DNA of 64,000 nucleotides from Candidula unifasciata. Its lineage: Eukaryota; Mollusca; Gastropoda; Stylommatophora; Geomitridae. Shown here in pieces: positions 10,900 through 22,151 of the stretch. The stretch is from NCBI GenBank assembly GCA_905116865.2, contig CAJHNH020004890.1, positions 1,876,478 to 1,940,477 of the forward strand, written 5' to 3'. Numbering within the stretch: the stretch's first letter is position 1; every line of letters starts with the position of its first letter. The notes below the pieces were generated by a model. That model saw only the letters and a list, made by a program, of their open reading frames with translations. It had not been told where the DNA came from and ran no database searches. The translations under genes were made by a program, and so were the position numbers.

Positions 10900-12535
10900 C
10901 CTCTCTGATTTCTTTTTCAGAACTCTTTAAAATAAAATAATTCCTAGCCTCTTCAAAACTTTTTATTTTTAATTTTTTAATTCTAAAACCTTAAAAACAA
11001 ACCCAAACCTTGTTTAATTGCATAAGTATAGGTTTAATAATAATAATTATCGTTATTGTGAGCTGAATGGCGAATGTATGTAACATGTTTGAAAAGTGAT
11101 AATGTCTTGCCTAATTATGCAATAATAATAATTATTTTATTATTATTAGGTGCTGTACATAATGAGAAGTCTCTGCTCCCTAAAAGAAAGGGGGTGGGGG
11201 GGGGGAGAACTGAGCCCTTGTTAATAATGATGATAATATTATTACAAAGCTGAGAACCTTTCAAATATGATACTATACTTATTTGTCATTCAGCATACAA
11301 TAATATTAATAATAGATAATGTTGTTACGCAGTTAAACAAGGTTTAAGCCGCCACTTGAGGTCCCGCTCCAAAGAAATTTTAAGCGACTGAGGCCTTAAG
11401 CAGAATATTTTTTCGTGGCAGCGCACCTGACTGTAATTGCAAAGATCACTTACCAATATGAAATAGCGACGGATCCTCCGCATTAGTTCAAAGTCATCAA
11501 TATCCATCATCTACGATAGAGACAGTTGCGAACGGACGATTGATAAGGCCACCAAAAGCCAGAAAAAGTCAAGTTGTGTCGATCAAGACTTGTCCCCTCT
11601 GTAAATCCTAAGTTATAAAGATAAACCATCAAATCATAGTTAAACATGAAGGAATTAAATAACACACAGTTGGCGAATGAAAAGAACAACTGTTGAGCAA
11701 AGTTTATCGATGCACAAACAATAACAGTTACGGAAAGTAGCACTGAAGTTACACAGTGAAATTAATTGTCCATAATATGGACAAAGCAGAGCAAATTATT
11801 ATTCCACGCATTAGAACAGGGCACAATCGACTTCGCAGCAACATGTACACAAAATTTAAGATTGGTGAATCAGACATGTGCACATGTGTATTGGCACCTG
11901 AGACAACAGATCCCGTCCTCGGAGACTCCTAAATCACGAGAAAACCTCTGGCCAAGAGAAACACGAGTGTGAGAGTGAATTTCCTACTAAAGAAACCAAT
12001 GCAGATATAGAAAATATGTTTTGAGCGATCTCTTTCTAAGAAAGCATACTGAAATAATTCCAAATACAAACATTGTTGAAATTTGGAAACAGTTCGCAGG
12101 AAAAGCACATCAGGATTTCAAAGGAAGGGGCACTTAATAAAAATAAACAATATTAATTATAAATTATCAATAAATGAACACTGGAGAAATCTAAACGTTG
12201 GGCGGCACAATAAAAAGTGTCAAGCCGAAATTATTAGTGTATCAAAACTACGCACATCTCACAGTGCTGTCATTGGTCGAATCTGGGCTCATGCCTCGGT
12301 TGATACTTCTTGATTACAAGAGGACGCTCTATCTCACTATATACCACAAAAATGGAAGGCCAATATCTCACGTCACAAGCTGTTTTGGACACAAGATACC
12401 AGACAGTATCTGAATATGTACCAGAGAAAGAAAGGGCCAATTTTCCAAGTCCTAAGCTGTTTTGGGCATAAGCTGCTAGACTGTATCTCACTTTGTATCA
12501 TAAATAAAAAAAAAAAATAAAAAAATTAATAAAAT
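10900..12535. other. AT-rich intergenic DNA; no gene recognised
   Basis: Contains ATT/AAT trinucleotide patches (11030-11060, 11120-11150), a G-run near 11195-11205, and two degenerate tandem copies of about 70 bp at 12330-12485 sharing tctcac...agctgttttgg. The short frames at 11507-11743 and 12083-12413 have no recognisable domain. Confidence 0.5.
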
Positions 12536-12539
12536 AAGG

Positions 12540-12785
12540 AACTTTTTTCCACGCTTCCAGGCGTATTGGATATATAATGGTACGTCTACACTTTATAGAA
12601 AAATTCGTACTTGATGAGCGACCTGGTCAACATCACACGGCCACCTTTACTTTCCAGGATTTTACCTGGTACTCATTCAAGGCAGGTTCGACCTGGGAGG
12701 TAACGTCATTTTTGATGAAGTCCGGCTCGGTTCGTATTTGAACCCTGGACCTTCGATGCATCAGCAGTCATCGAACCAACAACAG
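12540..12785 (-). repeat. SINE family A, nearly full-length degenerate copy
   Basis: On the plus strand it reads tail to head: ttttttccacgcttcc, the central domain acggccacctttactttccaggattttacctggtactcattcaagg, then a tRNA-like part with ttgaaccctgg. Orientation is minus. Confidence 0.75.
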
Positions 12786-12789
12786 ACTT

Positions 12790-13950
12790 AATATTCCAGA
12801 AAATTTCATGGTAAATACTTTAAACTGAGTTCACCCATTTTACAGATTACGTTAATTAATTTAAAAAAAAAAAAAATCCTGGATAGTAATATAAATATAG
12901 ATCTATCGCATTGGCAGGCAAGTGCGACTACACCAATCATAGCTCACCTGAGATTATATAACCTTTATTATTTTCACAATCCGCTGTCAACACTTGCCAC
13001 AAGATCCCGATCCCCGACAAGGATTATAATATATTTTAATCCAAAACTGTCTAATGCAAAACTGCTAGAGCAGAACGTTTCCACAGCGATTGCAGAATCC
13101 TGGCTAAACTAGTTACCATGTGTGAGCCCTCATCAACGCTAAAACCTGTTTATTTGCGCTTGTCAATACAAACGTGATTCATGTTTATTCAACACCAGAG
13201 AGTATACTTTAAACAAAAATATACTGTAAACATAATATAATACTGTGCAATCAAATTGTGCAGGATAAACCCAACACTCCGACGTGTAGTTTCGCCGCGA
13301 TCTTCGTATCCTCGACGTCCGTGGAAAGGAAATCCTCAAGAGTCAATATGAACTATATAGTTCATTCAACATCTCATAAACACAGAGGCAAAGCATTTTC
13401 TCGAAAACTGCCTGCTAGATCGCAATGATTTTTTTGCATGCAGCCTTTGAATATCCACGACGTTAAGGAAACATTCTCTAAAGAAGAATATCATATGTAG
13501 TTATTTATTCTTCTTAGCTATTCATATTTTTTACCATTCAAAAGTCTTGGTAAAGTTTTGGAAGGTTTACTTTCATTAGTTTCAGGAAGTAATGCACACT
13601 GTGACTGGTTCAACAGGGGTCAAAGAAAAGCTACTCAATTTTATAATTTTCTCTTGCCAAGTCTCACTTTTAGTGACCTGGAAAAAAAAAAGGTCGGTCA
13701 AGGTTGTGTAATGAAAGTCGCATCCACAAATTAGTTTTGCGTTATTGTGTCATATAGCTAGCTCACAAAAGCTGACTTTGACATAAATTTAAAAATGAAT
13801 TTGAGATGCAAATTTATAAGTATGCAGAAGGTGACCGTTTTACGGTACTAGCACTTCATCATGGAATCTAAGATGGGTTATTTATTTTGTGATATTCATG
13901 ACACAGAGAAACGAACACTATTGGCACCTTATCTGGATATAGCATCTTAA
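12790..13950. other. Intergenic; no gene seen
   Basis: AT-rich sequence with an A-run at about 12860-12875 and no frame over 60 codons with recognisable features. Confidence 0.5.
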
Positions 13951-14965
13951 ACCGTTGGATTAGACCGGACACCGAGTACATTCACATTAGGCAAGGAAAG
14001 AAAATGAAAGTTGACGACTTTGATGTAGATGTAATTAGACGTGAGATCTTAAAAATTTTAGAAGCAAATCAACTTGTTACTCTGCGAAAACTGAAATTAA
14101 CATTAAAATCACAATGCAGTATTTACATTTCAAAAAAGTAGTCTGAAAAATTGTAAGAGCCGCCGGCTTCACTTTCATGAAAACTGTAGGTAGAGGGAAT
14201 ATTTTTTTTATGAAAACCTACATTTGATTGCTAGTCGAAGCAAATACCTAAGGCAGATCCGTGAGCGATGGACGCAAGGCTATGTTAGTGTATATTAGGA
14301 TGAATCCTCCGTTAATGCTCACCAAGCCTATGCTAAAGAACGGCAGTCAGTAAAGGGTGAACATAAAGGTAAACGTTCCAAGCAGCAAAGGCAGGCGCAT
14401 TATACTTACTTATGCAGGAAGCAGTGAAAATGCTGGACTTTTTTTCTAATCAAAAAGTATGGATGGTTGGGACTACCATATAGAAATGATCGGACACATT
14501 TTCAGGCACTGGATGGAGAATGATCTTCTTCCAATTCTGGACAGACGATCACGCATAGTAATGGATAATGCCGTTTCAGAGGAAGACAAAGTAACAACAA
14601 CAGCAAATGATTACATTAGGACATGGCTTGCTAAGGAAAAAGTCAAATTTGAGGACACATATTTAAAGGCAGAGTTGTTGCAGCTTATGAGGTAAACAAA
14701 TAAGACAAAGGTGTATGATCCTGACAAAATTATTAATGATTGCTGCCCCGCTTCTCTTTAACTCTCTGCATAACCTGTTTGGGCTAAATTCAAAAGACAA
14801 GTCGCTGAAAAGAACAGTTCATTTAAAATGTCTGATGTTGAAGTCCTTCTCGAAAATATACATTCATTTCTGGAAAAAGTGTGTTAAACATGTGCTCTGA
14901 GAGGATGACGAGTACAGGCACTGAGATGGATTGTAATTTGTTCAGCCAGTAACAATTATTAACCT
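13950..14965 (+). pseudogene. IS630/mariner-superfamily DDE transposase relic
   Basis: Pieces of a transposase can be read in several plus-strand frames. At 14300-14350 there is a DESSVNAH segment, like the first catalytic Asp region DE.WVNA. At 14459-14695 a DYHIEM..IFRHWMENDLLPIL segment leads into IVMDNA, the second catalytic Asp, and then WLAKEKVKFEDTYLKAELLQL. At 14770-14885 degenerate QVAEKNSSFKM..VEVLLENI readings follow. The family cuts and pastes DNA at TA targets. At least three frame breaks and stops make it inactive. I could not identify terminal inverted repeats. Confidence 0.7.
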
Positions 14966-15280
14966 TTTGGGATCGTCAGATTCGGAATCATTTAAACTAT
15001 TTTTCGATGAGTGTTTGAATATCAGCAATCTGTTAGGTACATCTACAATTGCAACAAATACATCTCCATATCCAAATGTGTCAACGATAAAACAGTATAC
15101 TGTGCAGTTAAGATACACCGTGTGGTCTAATGGTGACTCAAGGGGTATACTAACTGTTGCATATTGGGGATATGTTTACAATCGAACAGGCAGACAGATT
15201 AACTGGATTTTGACCACTGGGTGGTGAATTGATACATGACAAGGCAGATGTGGTCTGGGCCATTTGAGAACAAGTAATGA
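14966..15280. other. Intergenic; no gene assigned
   Basis: Open plus-strand frame at 14967-15227 without a recognised domain. It may be the end of the neighbouring transposase region. Confidence 0.4.
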
Positions 15281-15282
15281 AG

Positions 15283-15540
15283 TCAGAAGAGAAAATAGAT
15301 TATCATAGCCTGGAGAGAATGATACATCTGTGTGTGACCAGAGGGTCTGGCCAGTACACTACACTCAGAGGATTGGCAAGATGGATATATAATCAGACTG
15401 CGTCCTGTAGTACCATTATTATTGGAACTCTGCGCTGGCTGCTGAAGACTGGGGCCCAGCTCATATGGGAATGCCCGAGTATTGTGATGTCTTTCTTGAC
15501 TCAGCTCACCTCAACTCAGTTAAACATAAATGACAACAAA
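15283..15540 (+). repeat. Dispersed repeat of unknown class, copy 1
   Basis: Shares a phrase (ctggctgctgaagactggg, gatatataatcagac) with 32815-33030 and 48675-48915. The latter two are parts of the duplicated GPCR segments; this copy is more distant. One frame reads IYNQT then LLKTGA, matching IYNQT then LLKMGT in the other copies, so it may derive from a protein-coding element. Confidence 0.5.
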
Positions 15541-15894
15541 TAAATTCACATGACATTTCAATGTATTATGAAGACACAACTCTAAAAAAAAAAAAAACCC
15601 TGGAAATTCAGATTTTGTACTGTAAAATCTAAAAGTTCAATCCACTTATGTATAATGTTTCGAAAAGATCAAAGGAACTGGCTGATATTCAGTATCCTAA
15701 GCATCTATGGACTAAAGAATACTACTATTTTTGCGTCATGGAGATGCTAAGGCTGCATGCACACAAATCGTTGCGATCTAACAGGCAGTTTTCGTGAAAA
15801 GGGCTGTCAAGTGTGTTTATCTATTGTTGAACGAACTAAAGTATATTTGACTGACATCGTGTCATACATACAAACTCACATACATACATACAAA
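15541..15894. other. Intergenic; nothing recognised
   Basis: AT-rich with an A-run at 15585-15597. It runs into the ACAT microsatellite. Confidence 0.5.
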
Positions 15895-16100
15895 AATACA
15901 TACATACATACATACATACATACATACATACATACATACATACATACATACATACATACATACATACATACATACATACATACATACATACATACATACA
16001 TACATACATACATACATACATACATACATACATACATACATACATACATACATACATACATACATACATACATACATACATACATACATACATACATACA
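15895..16100 (+). repeat. (ACAT)n microsatellite
   Basis: About 50 nearly perfect units, followed to about 16480 by a CA-rich decayed tract. The long Tyr-Ile-His-Thr and Met-Tyr-Val-Cys frames on both strands are artefacts of the tetranucleotide. Confidence 0.97.
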
Positions 16101-16487
16101 CACACATACACACGCTCTAAAACACACACGCATACAACCCAGACACATACAGACACACACACATGCAGTCACGGGCACACACAAACACATACACACACAA
16201 AAGCAGGGAAACAGACACGCACATAGACATACTCAACACCCACACATACACATATATACACACACAGACACGCACAGTCACACATACACACACAGACATA
16301 CACGCAGACGCATAACCCGACACAAGCAGAGACACGCAGACATTATATAATAGACACACCGATAGAGACTCACACAGATACACACAAAGTCACGCACAGC
16401 CACTGACAGACACAGATGTACATGCAGCGATACACACCTACAGACACATAATGGCACACACACACACACACACTGACACACAGAGAC
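16101..16487 (+). repeat. CA-rich cryptically simple tract
   Basis: Irregular ACAC/ACAG/ACAT sequence linking the two tetranucleotide arrays. Confidence 0.85.
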
Positions 16488-16892
<405 letters not shown>

Positions 16893-17014
16893 GAACAACA
16901 GATTTAATCTTTTGGTCATTTGATGAGAATGCATTGTTACAAGCTGACTAAAAGAGCATATGGAAAATGTATAAGAAGACAGAACAAAGGAAAAACAAAA
17001 TGTTTGCAAAATGA

Positions 17015-17742
17015 CAGGGTTGACACAGAGGTCAGGGCCGTCACTGGTCAAGTCCGTTCTGTGATCGCACGGCGAAACCAGCGCTCAGGATAAAGCAAGA
17101 AAGCCTGAACTGTGTTGTTAGTAACACGATGACTGCTTTTTGGGACTGAGCTGGTGAACGGGGTCAAGAGACACGAGGTAGAAGGAAGAAGGGACATTCG
17201 GTGTGCGTCGGTCAGGAAGAGAGGACGTTTAGTGACAGTTGTGTTATAGTATTAGAGGTTATAGTATTTATGTTAAGTTAGGATAGGATATATTTCTGTT
17301 AGTGACTGGATAGTTTATGTACAGTTTTGTGTTAGGATAGGATAGTTCTTGTGTAGAGTATTTATGTATATGTGCTGTGAGAGAGTGGCTAACCTGGACA
17401 CTCTGACCCTGCACTAAGACAGAGACTGTGACAGTTTGATTGGGTCAGCGTGGCGATAGAAGAGAGCGTATCCTGCCGGATTGTGGTTTGTACACCAGAA
17501 TATTGCCTGTCGCACGTACTGGGGACGGGGCGATTGTAAAGCCCGTCCAGCCAGAGGGTCCAGGCAATAGGTGGCCACACGGCGGGAAGTCAACTGTCTA
17601 TGTATTACCTGTACTTCCAATAAAGATTGTCGTGTGTGCTCTGTGTGCGTTCGGGTTCAGTGTGTGTTGTAGGTTAGTCTGTCTGTCATAGGCCTAGTTA
17701 GCGAGCCACGGACCGGCAAGGTCATACCAGAGGTTTGTGACA
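17015..17742 (+). repeat. 5' LTR of Gypsy element 1 (first ~52 bp missing)
   Basis: Near-identical to 24245-24936; the last 440 bp differ by about one base. It ends TGTGACA at 17736-17742. An AATAAA signal lies at 17619-17624. Compared with the 3' LTR, which starts at about 24193, it lacks the first ~52 bp. It also differs by an indel of about 20 bp near 17225-17290. Short open frames inside it are identical in both LTRs and are not genes. Confidence 0.9.
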
Positions 17743-17747
17743 GATTA

Positions 17748-17765
17748 TGGGGGCGTTCGTCCTTG
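17748..17765 (+). other. Primer-binding site of Gypsy element 1
   Basis: TGGGGGCGTTCGTCC begins five bases after the LTR end. It resembles the TGGGGGC..CGTCC primer-binding sites complementary to the 3' end of tRNA-Pro, with two extra bases. The tRNA identity is an inference. Confidence 0.5.
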
Positions 17766-19085
17766 GGAATTGAATCTATAGTAGTAGCTAGATAGTAATA
17801 GTTGTCTGCGTTAATTGTGAACCCAATGTATTTGTCTAAATAGGAGACACAGATTAGTTTGTATGTTTAGCTGACTGATTTATTTTTTCTTTAAGTTTTG
17901 TCGTTCACTATTGTAGGGCTAACGTGATTGAGTTAATCCCTTAATTTTGATGTTGCTATCGAGTAAGTTGGTGATGGCGTTGCTGAGTTTATTCTCTTAA
18001 ATATTGCATCGTTGTTCGGGCCTACTCTTAATTTTTGATAGCGACATCGGGGTTGGCTTGGATCACCCGTAGCGCTATAAAGTGATAGTTTGTTATCGTT
18101 TTCGTATTTGTTCCGACTGATTGTAATTAATAATGACTAAATGTGATAGGGCTGCGTTTGCGTCGTGACAAGTTAGTGACGTATAGGAGAAATAGTTTGA
18201 CGGACAGTAAAAAGTGTGAGGAAGGTCAAGATTGTGTGCTGTTGTGTGGTTGCTGCCGACATCGATCAACCGAGGCCTGTCGTTCTCGGTCATCATCATC
18301 ATCCTCATCATCCTTTCTGTGGGAGGCCAAGAATCAAGGACTGGAGAGAAGATAAGTTTGTTTTGCTTTTGGTGTATTGTTGTGGTCTGTTCTCCAGCCC
18401 TCGAGGGTTCTACGCAGTTGTATTTGAGCCCCTGGCACCGTTCATTGTCCTTCTCATTTCTCGTCTGTCCTATTCATCATTTACGTTATTTTTGTGGGTG
18501 GTTGGCAGGGCTAGTCTTGTGTTGTCCCTAGTTTTGTCTAGTGTTGCTAGGATTAACATAAGATTACGTGTCAGCTATATTGCGATTCTAGTCTCGTCTG
18601 CAACTCCTTTTGCAGCCGGGTCTATTGTCAAGATATATGCTTGTAGCGTCTTGTTCGTAAATAGTTATTGTCCAATAATTGTGCTTTCTTGTCAATAAGT
18701 GTTTATCTAGTAGTATTATCGTTCGTGCGTGTACCGTCTTATTTAGAGATTGTTTTTCGACGTGAATTTCCACGGTGACCCAGTGCTGTTCATTTTTGTG
18801 TATTTTTTTTTTTGTGCAACACATCATCATCCCTCATTCGGAAATTGTAACGAATAAGTTTCGGTGATTATCCCTTTTGTATCGAACAGTCCAAATTGTT
18901 CCATAATATTATTTGTATTGAATTTATTACGTTGCTATATTATTTGCATTGTTTTCACTGATTTCCGGGCTTGCCACTTGTAATTTTTAGTATTTTTGTT
19001 CGTGGCAGCTACGGTTATTCAGGTGATTTGTTGAGTGGTTGTTAATTATTATTTTGAACGAAAGATCATTGTTGTTGTAACTAAG
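17766..19085 (+). mobile_element. Untranslated leader of Gypsy element 1
   Basis: 1.3 kb between the primer-binding site and the gag start, with no credible gene. A CAT-rich patch lies at 18284-18312. The several short open frames at 18143-18700 overlap each other and lack domains. The length is long for a Gypsy leader. Confidence 0.6.
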
Positions 19086-19726
19086 ATGTCGAGTCTATCT
19101 GAGTTCATCGAGATGGCAAAACAGCATGGTCTGACTGGCGAGAAGGGGCGGATAGAAATATGCAGACAAGAAAAAAGAGGATCTTGACAAGAGAGAAAAG
19201 ACAGAGCTGACGAGAGAGAACTCAAGAAATTGGAACTAGAAGCCGCTAGTAAAAGCCGCTAGGCTAAACTAAAGCAGATCGAGCTGGAAGCCCAAGCGGC
19301 ATTAAAAGACAAAGAGCTCTTAAACAACAGGAGTTATCTGCGATGGCTGAGAGAGACAGGGTACAGTTGTTGATAAAGGACAAAGAGCTAGAACACACCG
19401 CTACCTTGAGACTCAAAGAGATGATATGCAATTCAGACCTAGAGAAAGAAAGGCTGGTGATGGAACTAAAGGCCAAAGAGATAGAAGCAACTAGAGATGC
19501 CGAGGTGCAAATGCGTAAGGCTGAGATAAAGGCTGCTGAACCTTCTTTCAAAAAGTACCAGGGCCTAATAAAATTTTTTACACAGGGTGATTCCATATCT
19601 GCTTGGACACAAAATTTTGAATGTATGGTTAATCACTATGAGGTCCCTTTTAAAGAGTGGTCACTCATTTACCGAAAACATTTAGGGGGGGAACCTTTTG
19701 AAATTACTAGAGACAATCCCTACTGA
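19086..19726 (+). pseudogene. Gypsy element 1 gag, N-terminal part (frameshifted)
   Basis: The ATG at 19086 starts MSSLSEFIEMAKQHGLTGEK, then the frame breaks near 19170-19190. A second break (TAG) lies near 19261, and the frame is open again from 19343. This part is charged and helix-rich, with repeated KE/KELE heptad-like stretches at 19360-19550 that suggest a coiled coil. A typical gag core begins around 19550 (KYQGLIKFFTQGDSISAW). A run of seven G at 19685-19691 shifts the reading frame into the next one, which opens at 19698. Gag would form the particle that packages element RNA. Confidence 0.8.
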
Positions 19727-22028
19727 AAAACTTGAGGATTATTACTTTGTCAGGGATAGAATTCTCCAACATTTCTCCCTAGATGAGGAATCTTACAGAA
19801 ATACCTTTAAAAATTTGATTCCGAAAGCTGAACAGACATTTCTGGATTACATGTCTGAGGTGGTATCCACTTTTGACAAGTGGGTAACATCGGCGAAATT
19901 GAACAAATCATACGAGTTGTTAAAAGATCTATTGATAAGAGACAAGGTGTTGTCAAGTGTCCCGAGCAGCATGAAGACGTTTTTGATTGAGCAGAAACCT
20001 GAAACAGTAAAGCAGATGGAAGATGCAGGTGCTGCATACTGGAATGCTCACAGAAACATTTTTAGTTTCAATAAGGGTGCAGATGTAAGTTACGGAGCTG
20101 CAGTACAACCTGTATACAGGAAAAAGCAATATACTCACGAGAAGAAAGGAGAACACTCGAGGGAGTACAAGAGTTACAGACCTCTTAGAGATAAAGGTCC
20201 AATAGTTACATGCCTATACTGTAAAAGAGATCATGGTCAACGACAGTGGTGCGAAATGAACCCAAAGTATGAAGAGCATTTTCGTAAGAGGGAGAAAGAA
20301 ATGCATGAGAAAAGCTCAGTAAACTACCCACTCCAGTGTCGCCTGTGCGACTCGATTGATCATTTACAACGAGATTGTAAGATGAGAAGAAGACAGCATC
20401 AGAGTGCGGCTGCAGAAATATCAGACAGTGGCAGTGACTCTGGAAGTAGGTTCTCTGATGGGAGTATGGCAGATGTACCTACAGCAAATTCAGCTGAGCT
20501 TGTGAACTTCTCTGACACAGGATGCCAGACCTACAGAGGGTTTAATGAAGAGGGTAATCTGACCTGTGGTCACAGTGAGATAGGGGATGCAAATGCGGTA
20601 ACGAGTTTCGATGGCCAGCTGAAGTTCACGAAAGGGGTAGTTAATGGAAAAGTAGTGACAATTTTACGGGATTCTGGGTCGACAGTTTTTGGTATAAGAG
20701 AAAGTCTAGTGAATGCGTGTGATTTGACGGGTGAACATATTGTATGTCGAACCTTTTCAGGGAAGAAAGAAAAGTATGATTTGGCATGGGCCAATCTAAA
20801 ATCAGCTCACTGCACAGGTAGAACAAAATTTGCAGTGCTGGCAGACCCTGTTGCTGATATTATCCTTGGCAACTGTAAAAATGTAAAGGATGTCTCTGAA
20901 AGTGAGATAATCGAGTGGCAGAGGGACAACATAACTTGCAATGTTGTAACTGGACAGCAGTCCGTGAGAGAGAGTGATGTGAATGAAAGTGTATGTATGA
21001 AAAATATTTTAACTGTCAACACATCAACTCAAACAAACCTTTCAGAGAATTTCTACACAAATAAAACAATTGAAATCTCTCCCGATAATGTTTATTCGGA
21101 AGAACTGTTACCAATCCCATCTAAACCAACTGACAAATTAGTGGTTGAGGAGTTCCATAATAGAACTGTCATTCCTGACTCTAATGTTGTTGATACGACA
21201 GATATTCTTTTTTCTGTACAACAACACTTACCTGCAACCAAACAAATCTTTACACCAAAGATTAACAAACAAATTTCAGAAACATCTACACAGAAAGCTG
21301 AAATTGATAATGTACTCTCTGATGTGCCAGGCAGATTTACACACATTTACCAGCATTTACTGCTAATAGTCAACAAACCGGTCAAAATAAAACATGCTTT
21401 ATTATTTCTGATATTGCAATGTATACTGTTGACATGCACATGTTTATTTATGATGCCTCATAGATTATCTGATGTTCAAGGAACCCAACATTTTGGATTT
21501 ACAGAAAAACCCTCAAAAGTCCAAATTTATCTTGAGGATTTCCCCAAAATTTTCCCAACTACCAATAAGGAGATCCGAAGCTTACTCGACCTCATCAATC
21601 ATTACAACCAATTTACCCTGAACATTATCCAGGAAACTGTATTTTTCACAAAACTATTAAAAAGGGAGCATTCCAATACAATTGAGTGGAACCGAGAACT
21701 AGATCACACTTTCACCAAAAACAAAACTCTTTTCTCCAGTTCCCCTATTTTAAATCTGTCTAATATCATATTACCATTTGTTCTCAGATATCATACCAGT
21801 GGTACGGCAGTTGCGGTATGTCTGATGCAGTGTGATGGCGAGATGTTACACCCGAACTGCTGTGTGAGCAGTAGGTTGTCTCCAGCCCAGGTACACTATG
21901 TTGCGGCGAAACAGCAGTATCTTGCGGTGATGGTCTGTGTGACAAGACTCAACCGTTACGTTTTGGGCAGACCTTTTGTCCTACAAACAGACAACCATTA
22001 TTGTGTCCTTCGGACTGCTCGTGTTTAG
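19698..22028 (+). CDS. Gypsy element 1 gag-protease frame fused to an RT C-terminal and RNase H segment
   Basis: 776 codons open after the G7 frameshift; the listed start is only the first ATG of the open frame. In order it has a gag core (ILQHFSLDEESYRNTF..., residues ~20-130), two zinc-knuckle-like motifs (CX2CX3HX5C at ~173-186; canonical CX2CX4HX4C at ~214-227), an acidic Ser-rich linker, and a retroviral-type aspartic protease (RDSGSTVFGI near 325, ADIILG near 385). A linker ending VLSDVPGRF, the usual entry to RT, follows. The RT palm with its YxDD is then absent. A hydrophobic segment (ALLFLILQCILLTCTCLFMM) leads straight into the RT connection (TNKEIRSLLDLINHYNQF) and RNase H-like end (YLAVMVCVTRLNRYVLG). 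A TAG at 22026 ends it. Integrase is missing. Confidence 0.85.
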   Translation: MKLLETIPTEKLEDYYFVRDRILQHFSLDEESYRNTFKNLIPKAEQTFLDYMSEVVSTFDKWVTSAKLNKSYELLKDLLIRDKVLSSVPSSMKTFLIEQKPETVKQMEDAGAAYWNAHRNIFSFNKGADVSYGAAVQPVYRKKQYTHEKKGEHSREYKSYRPLRDKGPIVTCLYCKRDHGQRQWCEMNPKYEEHFRKREKEMHEKSSVNYPLQCRLCDSIDHLQRDCKMRRRQHQSAAAEISDSGSDSGSRFSDGSMADVPTANSAELVNFSDTGCQTYRGFNEEGNLTCGHSEIGDANAVTSFDGQLKFTKGVVNGKVVTILRDSGSTVFGIRESLVNACDLTGEHIVCRTFSGKKEKYDLAWANLKSAHCTGRTKFAVLADPVADIILGNCKNVKDVSESEIIEWQRDNITCNVVTGQQSVRESDVNESVCMKNILTVNTSTQTNLSENFYTNKTIEISPDNVYSEELLPIPSKPTDKLVVEEFHNRTVIPDSNVVDTTDILFSVQQHLPATKQIFTPKINKQISETSTQKAEIDNVLSDVPGRFTHIYQHLLLIVNKPVKIKHALLFLILQCILLTCTCLFMMPHRLSDVQGTQHFGFTEKPSKVQIYLEDFPKIFPTTNKEIRSLLDLINHYNQFTLNIIQETVFFTKLLKREHSNTIEWNRELDHTFTKNKTLFSSSPILNLSNIILPFVLRYHTSGTAVAVCLMQCDGEMLHPNCCVSSRLSPAQVHYVAAKQQYLAVMVCVTRLNRYVLGRPFVLQTDNHYCVLRTARV

Positions 22029-22151
22029 TCTGGTGCCCCGAAAGACAATCGTAAAACCAGATGGGCACTACCACTGCAAGATTTCCAAGTCACAACTACA
22101 CACATCAAGGGCAACAGCAACAACCTGGCTGACTTATTAAGCCGGCTGTAA
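22029..22151 (+). pseudogene. Gypsy element 1, end of RNase H beyond an in-frame TAG
   Basis: The same frame stays open 40 codons past the TAG at 22026-22028. It ends in IKGNSNNLADLLSRL followed by TAA at 22149-22151. That is the usual end of the RNase H/connection region (ADxLSR). A single nonsense change therefore separates it from the main frame. Confidence 0.8.

Noticed and set aside
15757..16383. Long open frames on both strands across the ACAT/CA tract
   Set aside because: Products of a tetranucleotide repeat (12-base, four-codon periodicity); no non-repetitive domain.
17389..17691. Identical open frames at 17389-17691 and 24598-24900 as a possible conserved gene pair
   Set aside because: They lie inside the two LTRs of one element; identity reflects LTR duplication during retrotransposition.
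18143..18700. Overlapping frames in the Gypsy 1 leader as a possible extra gene
   Set aside because: No domains, mutually overlapping, with simple CAT repeat; the hydrophobic stretch comes from T-rich sequence.
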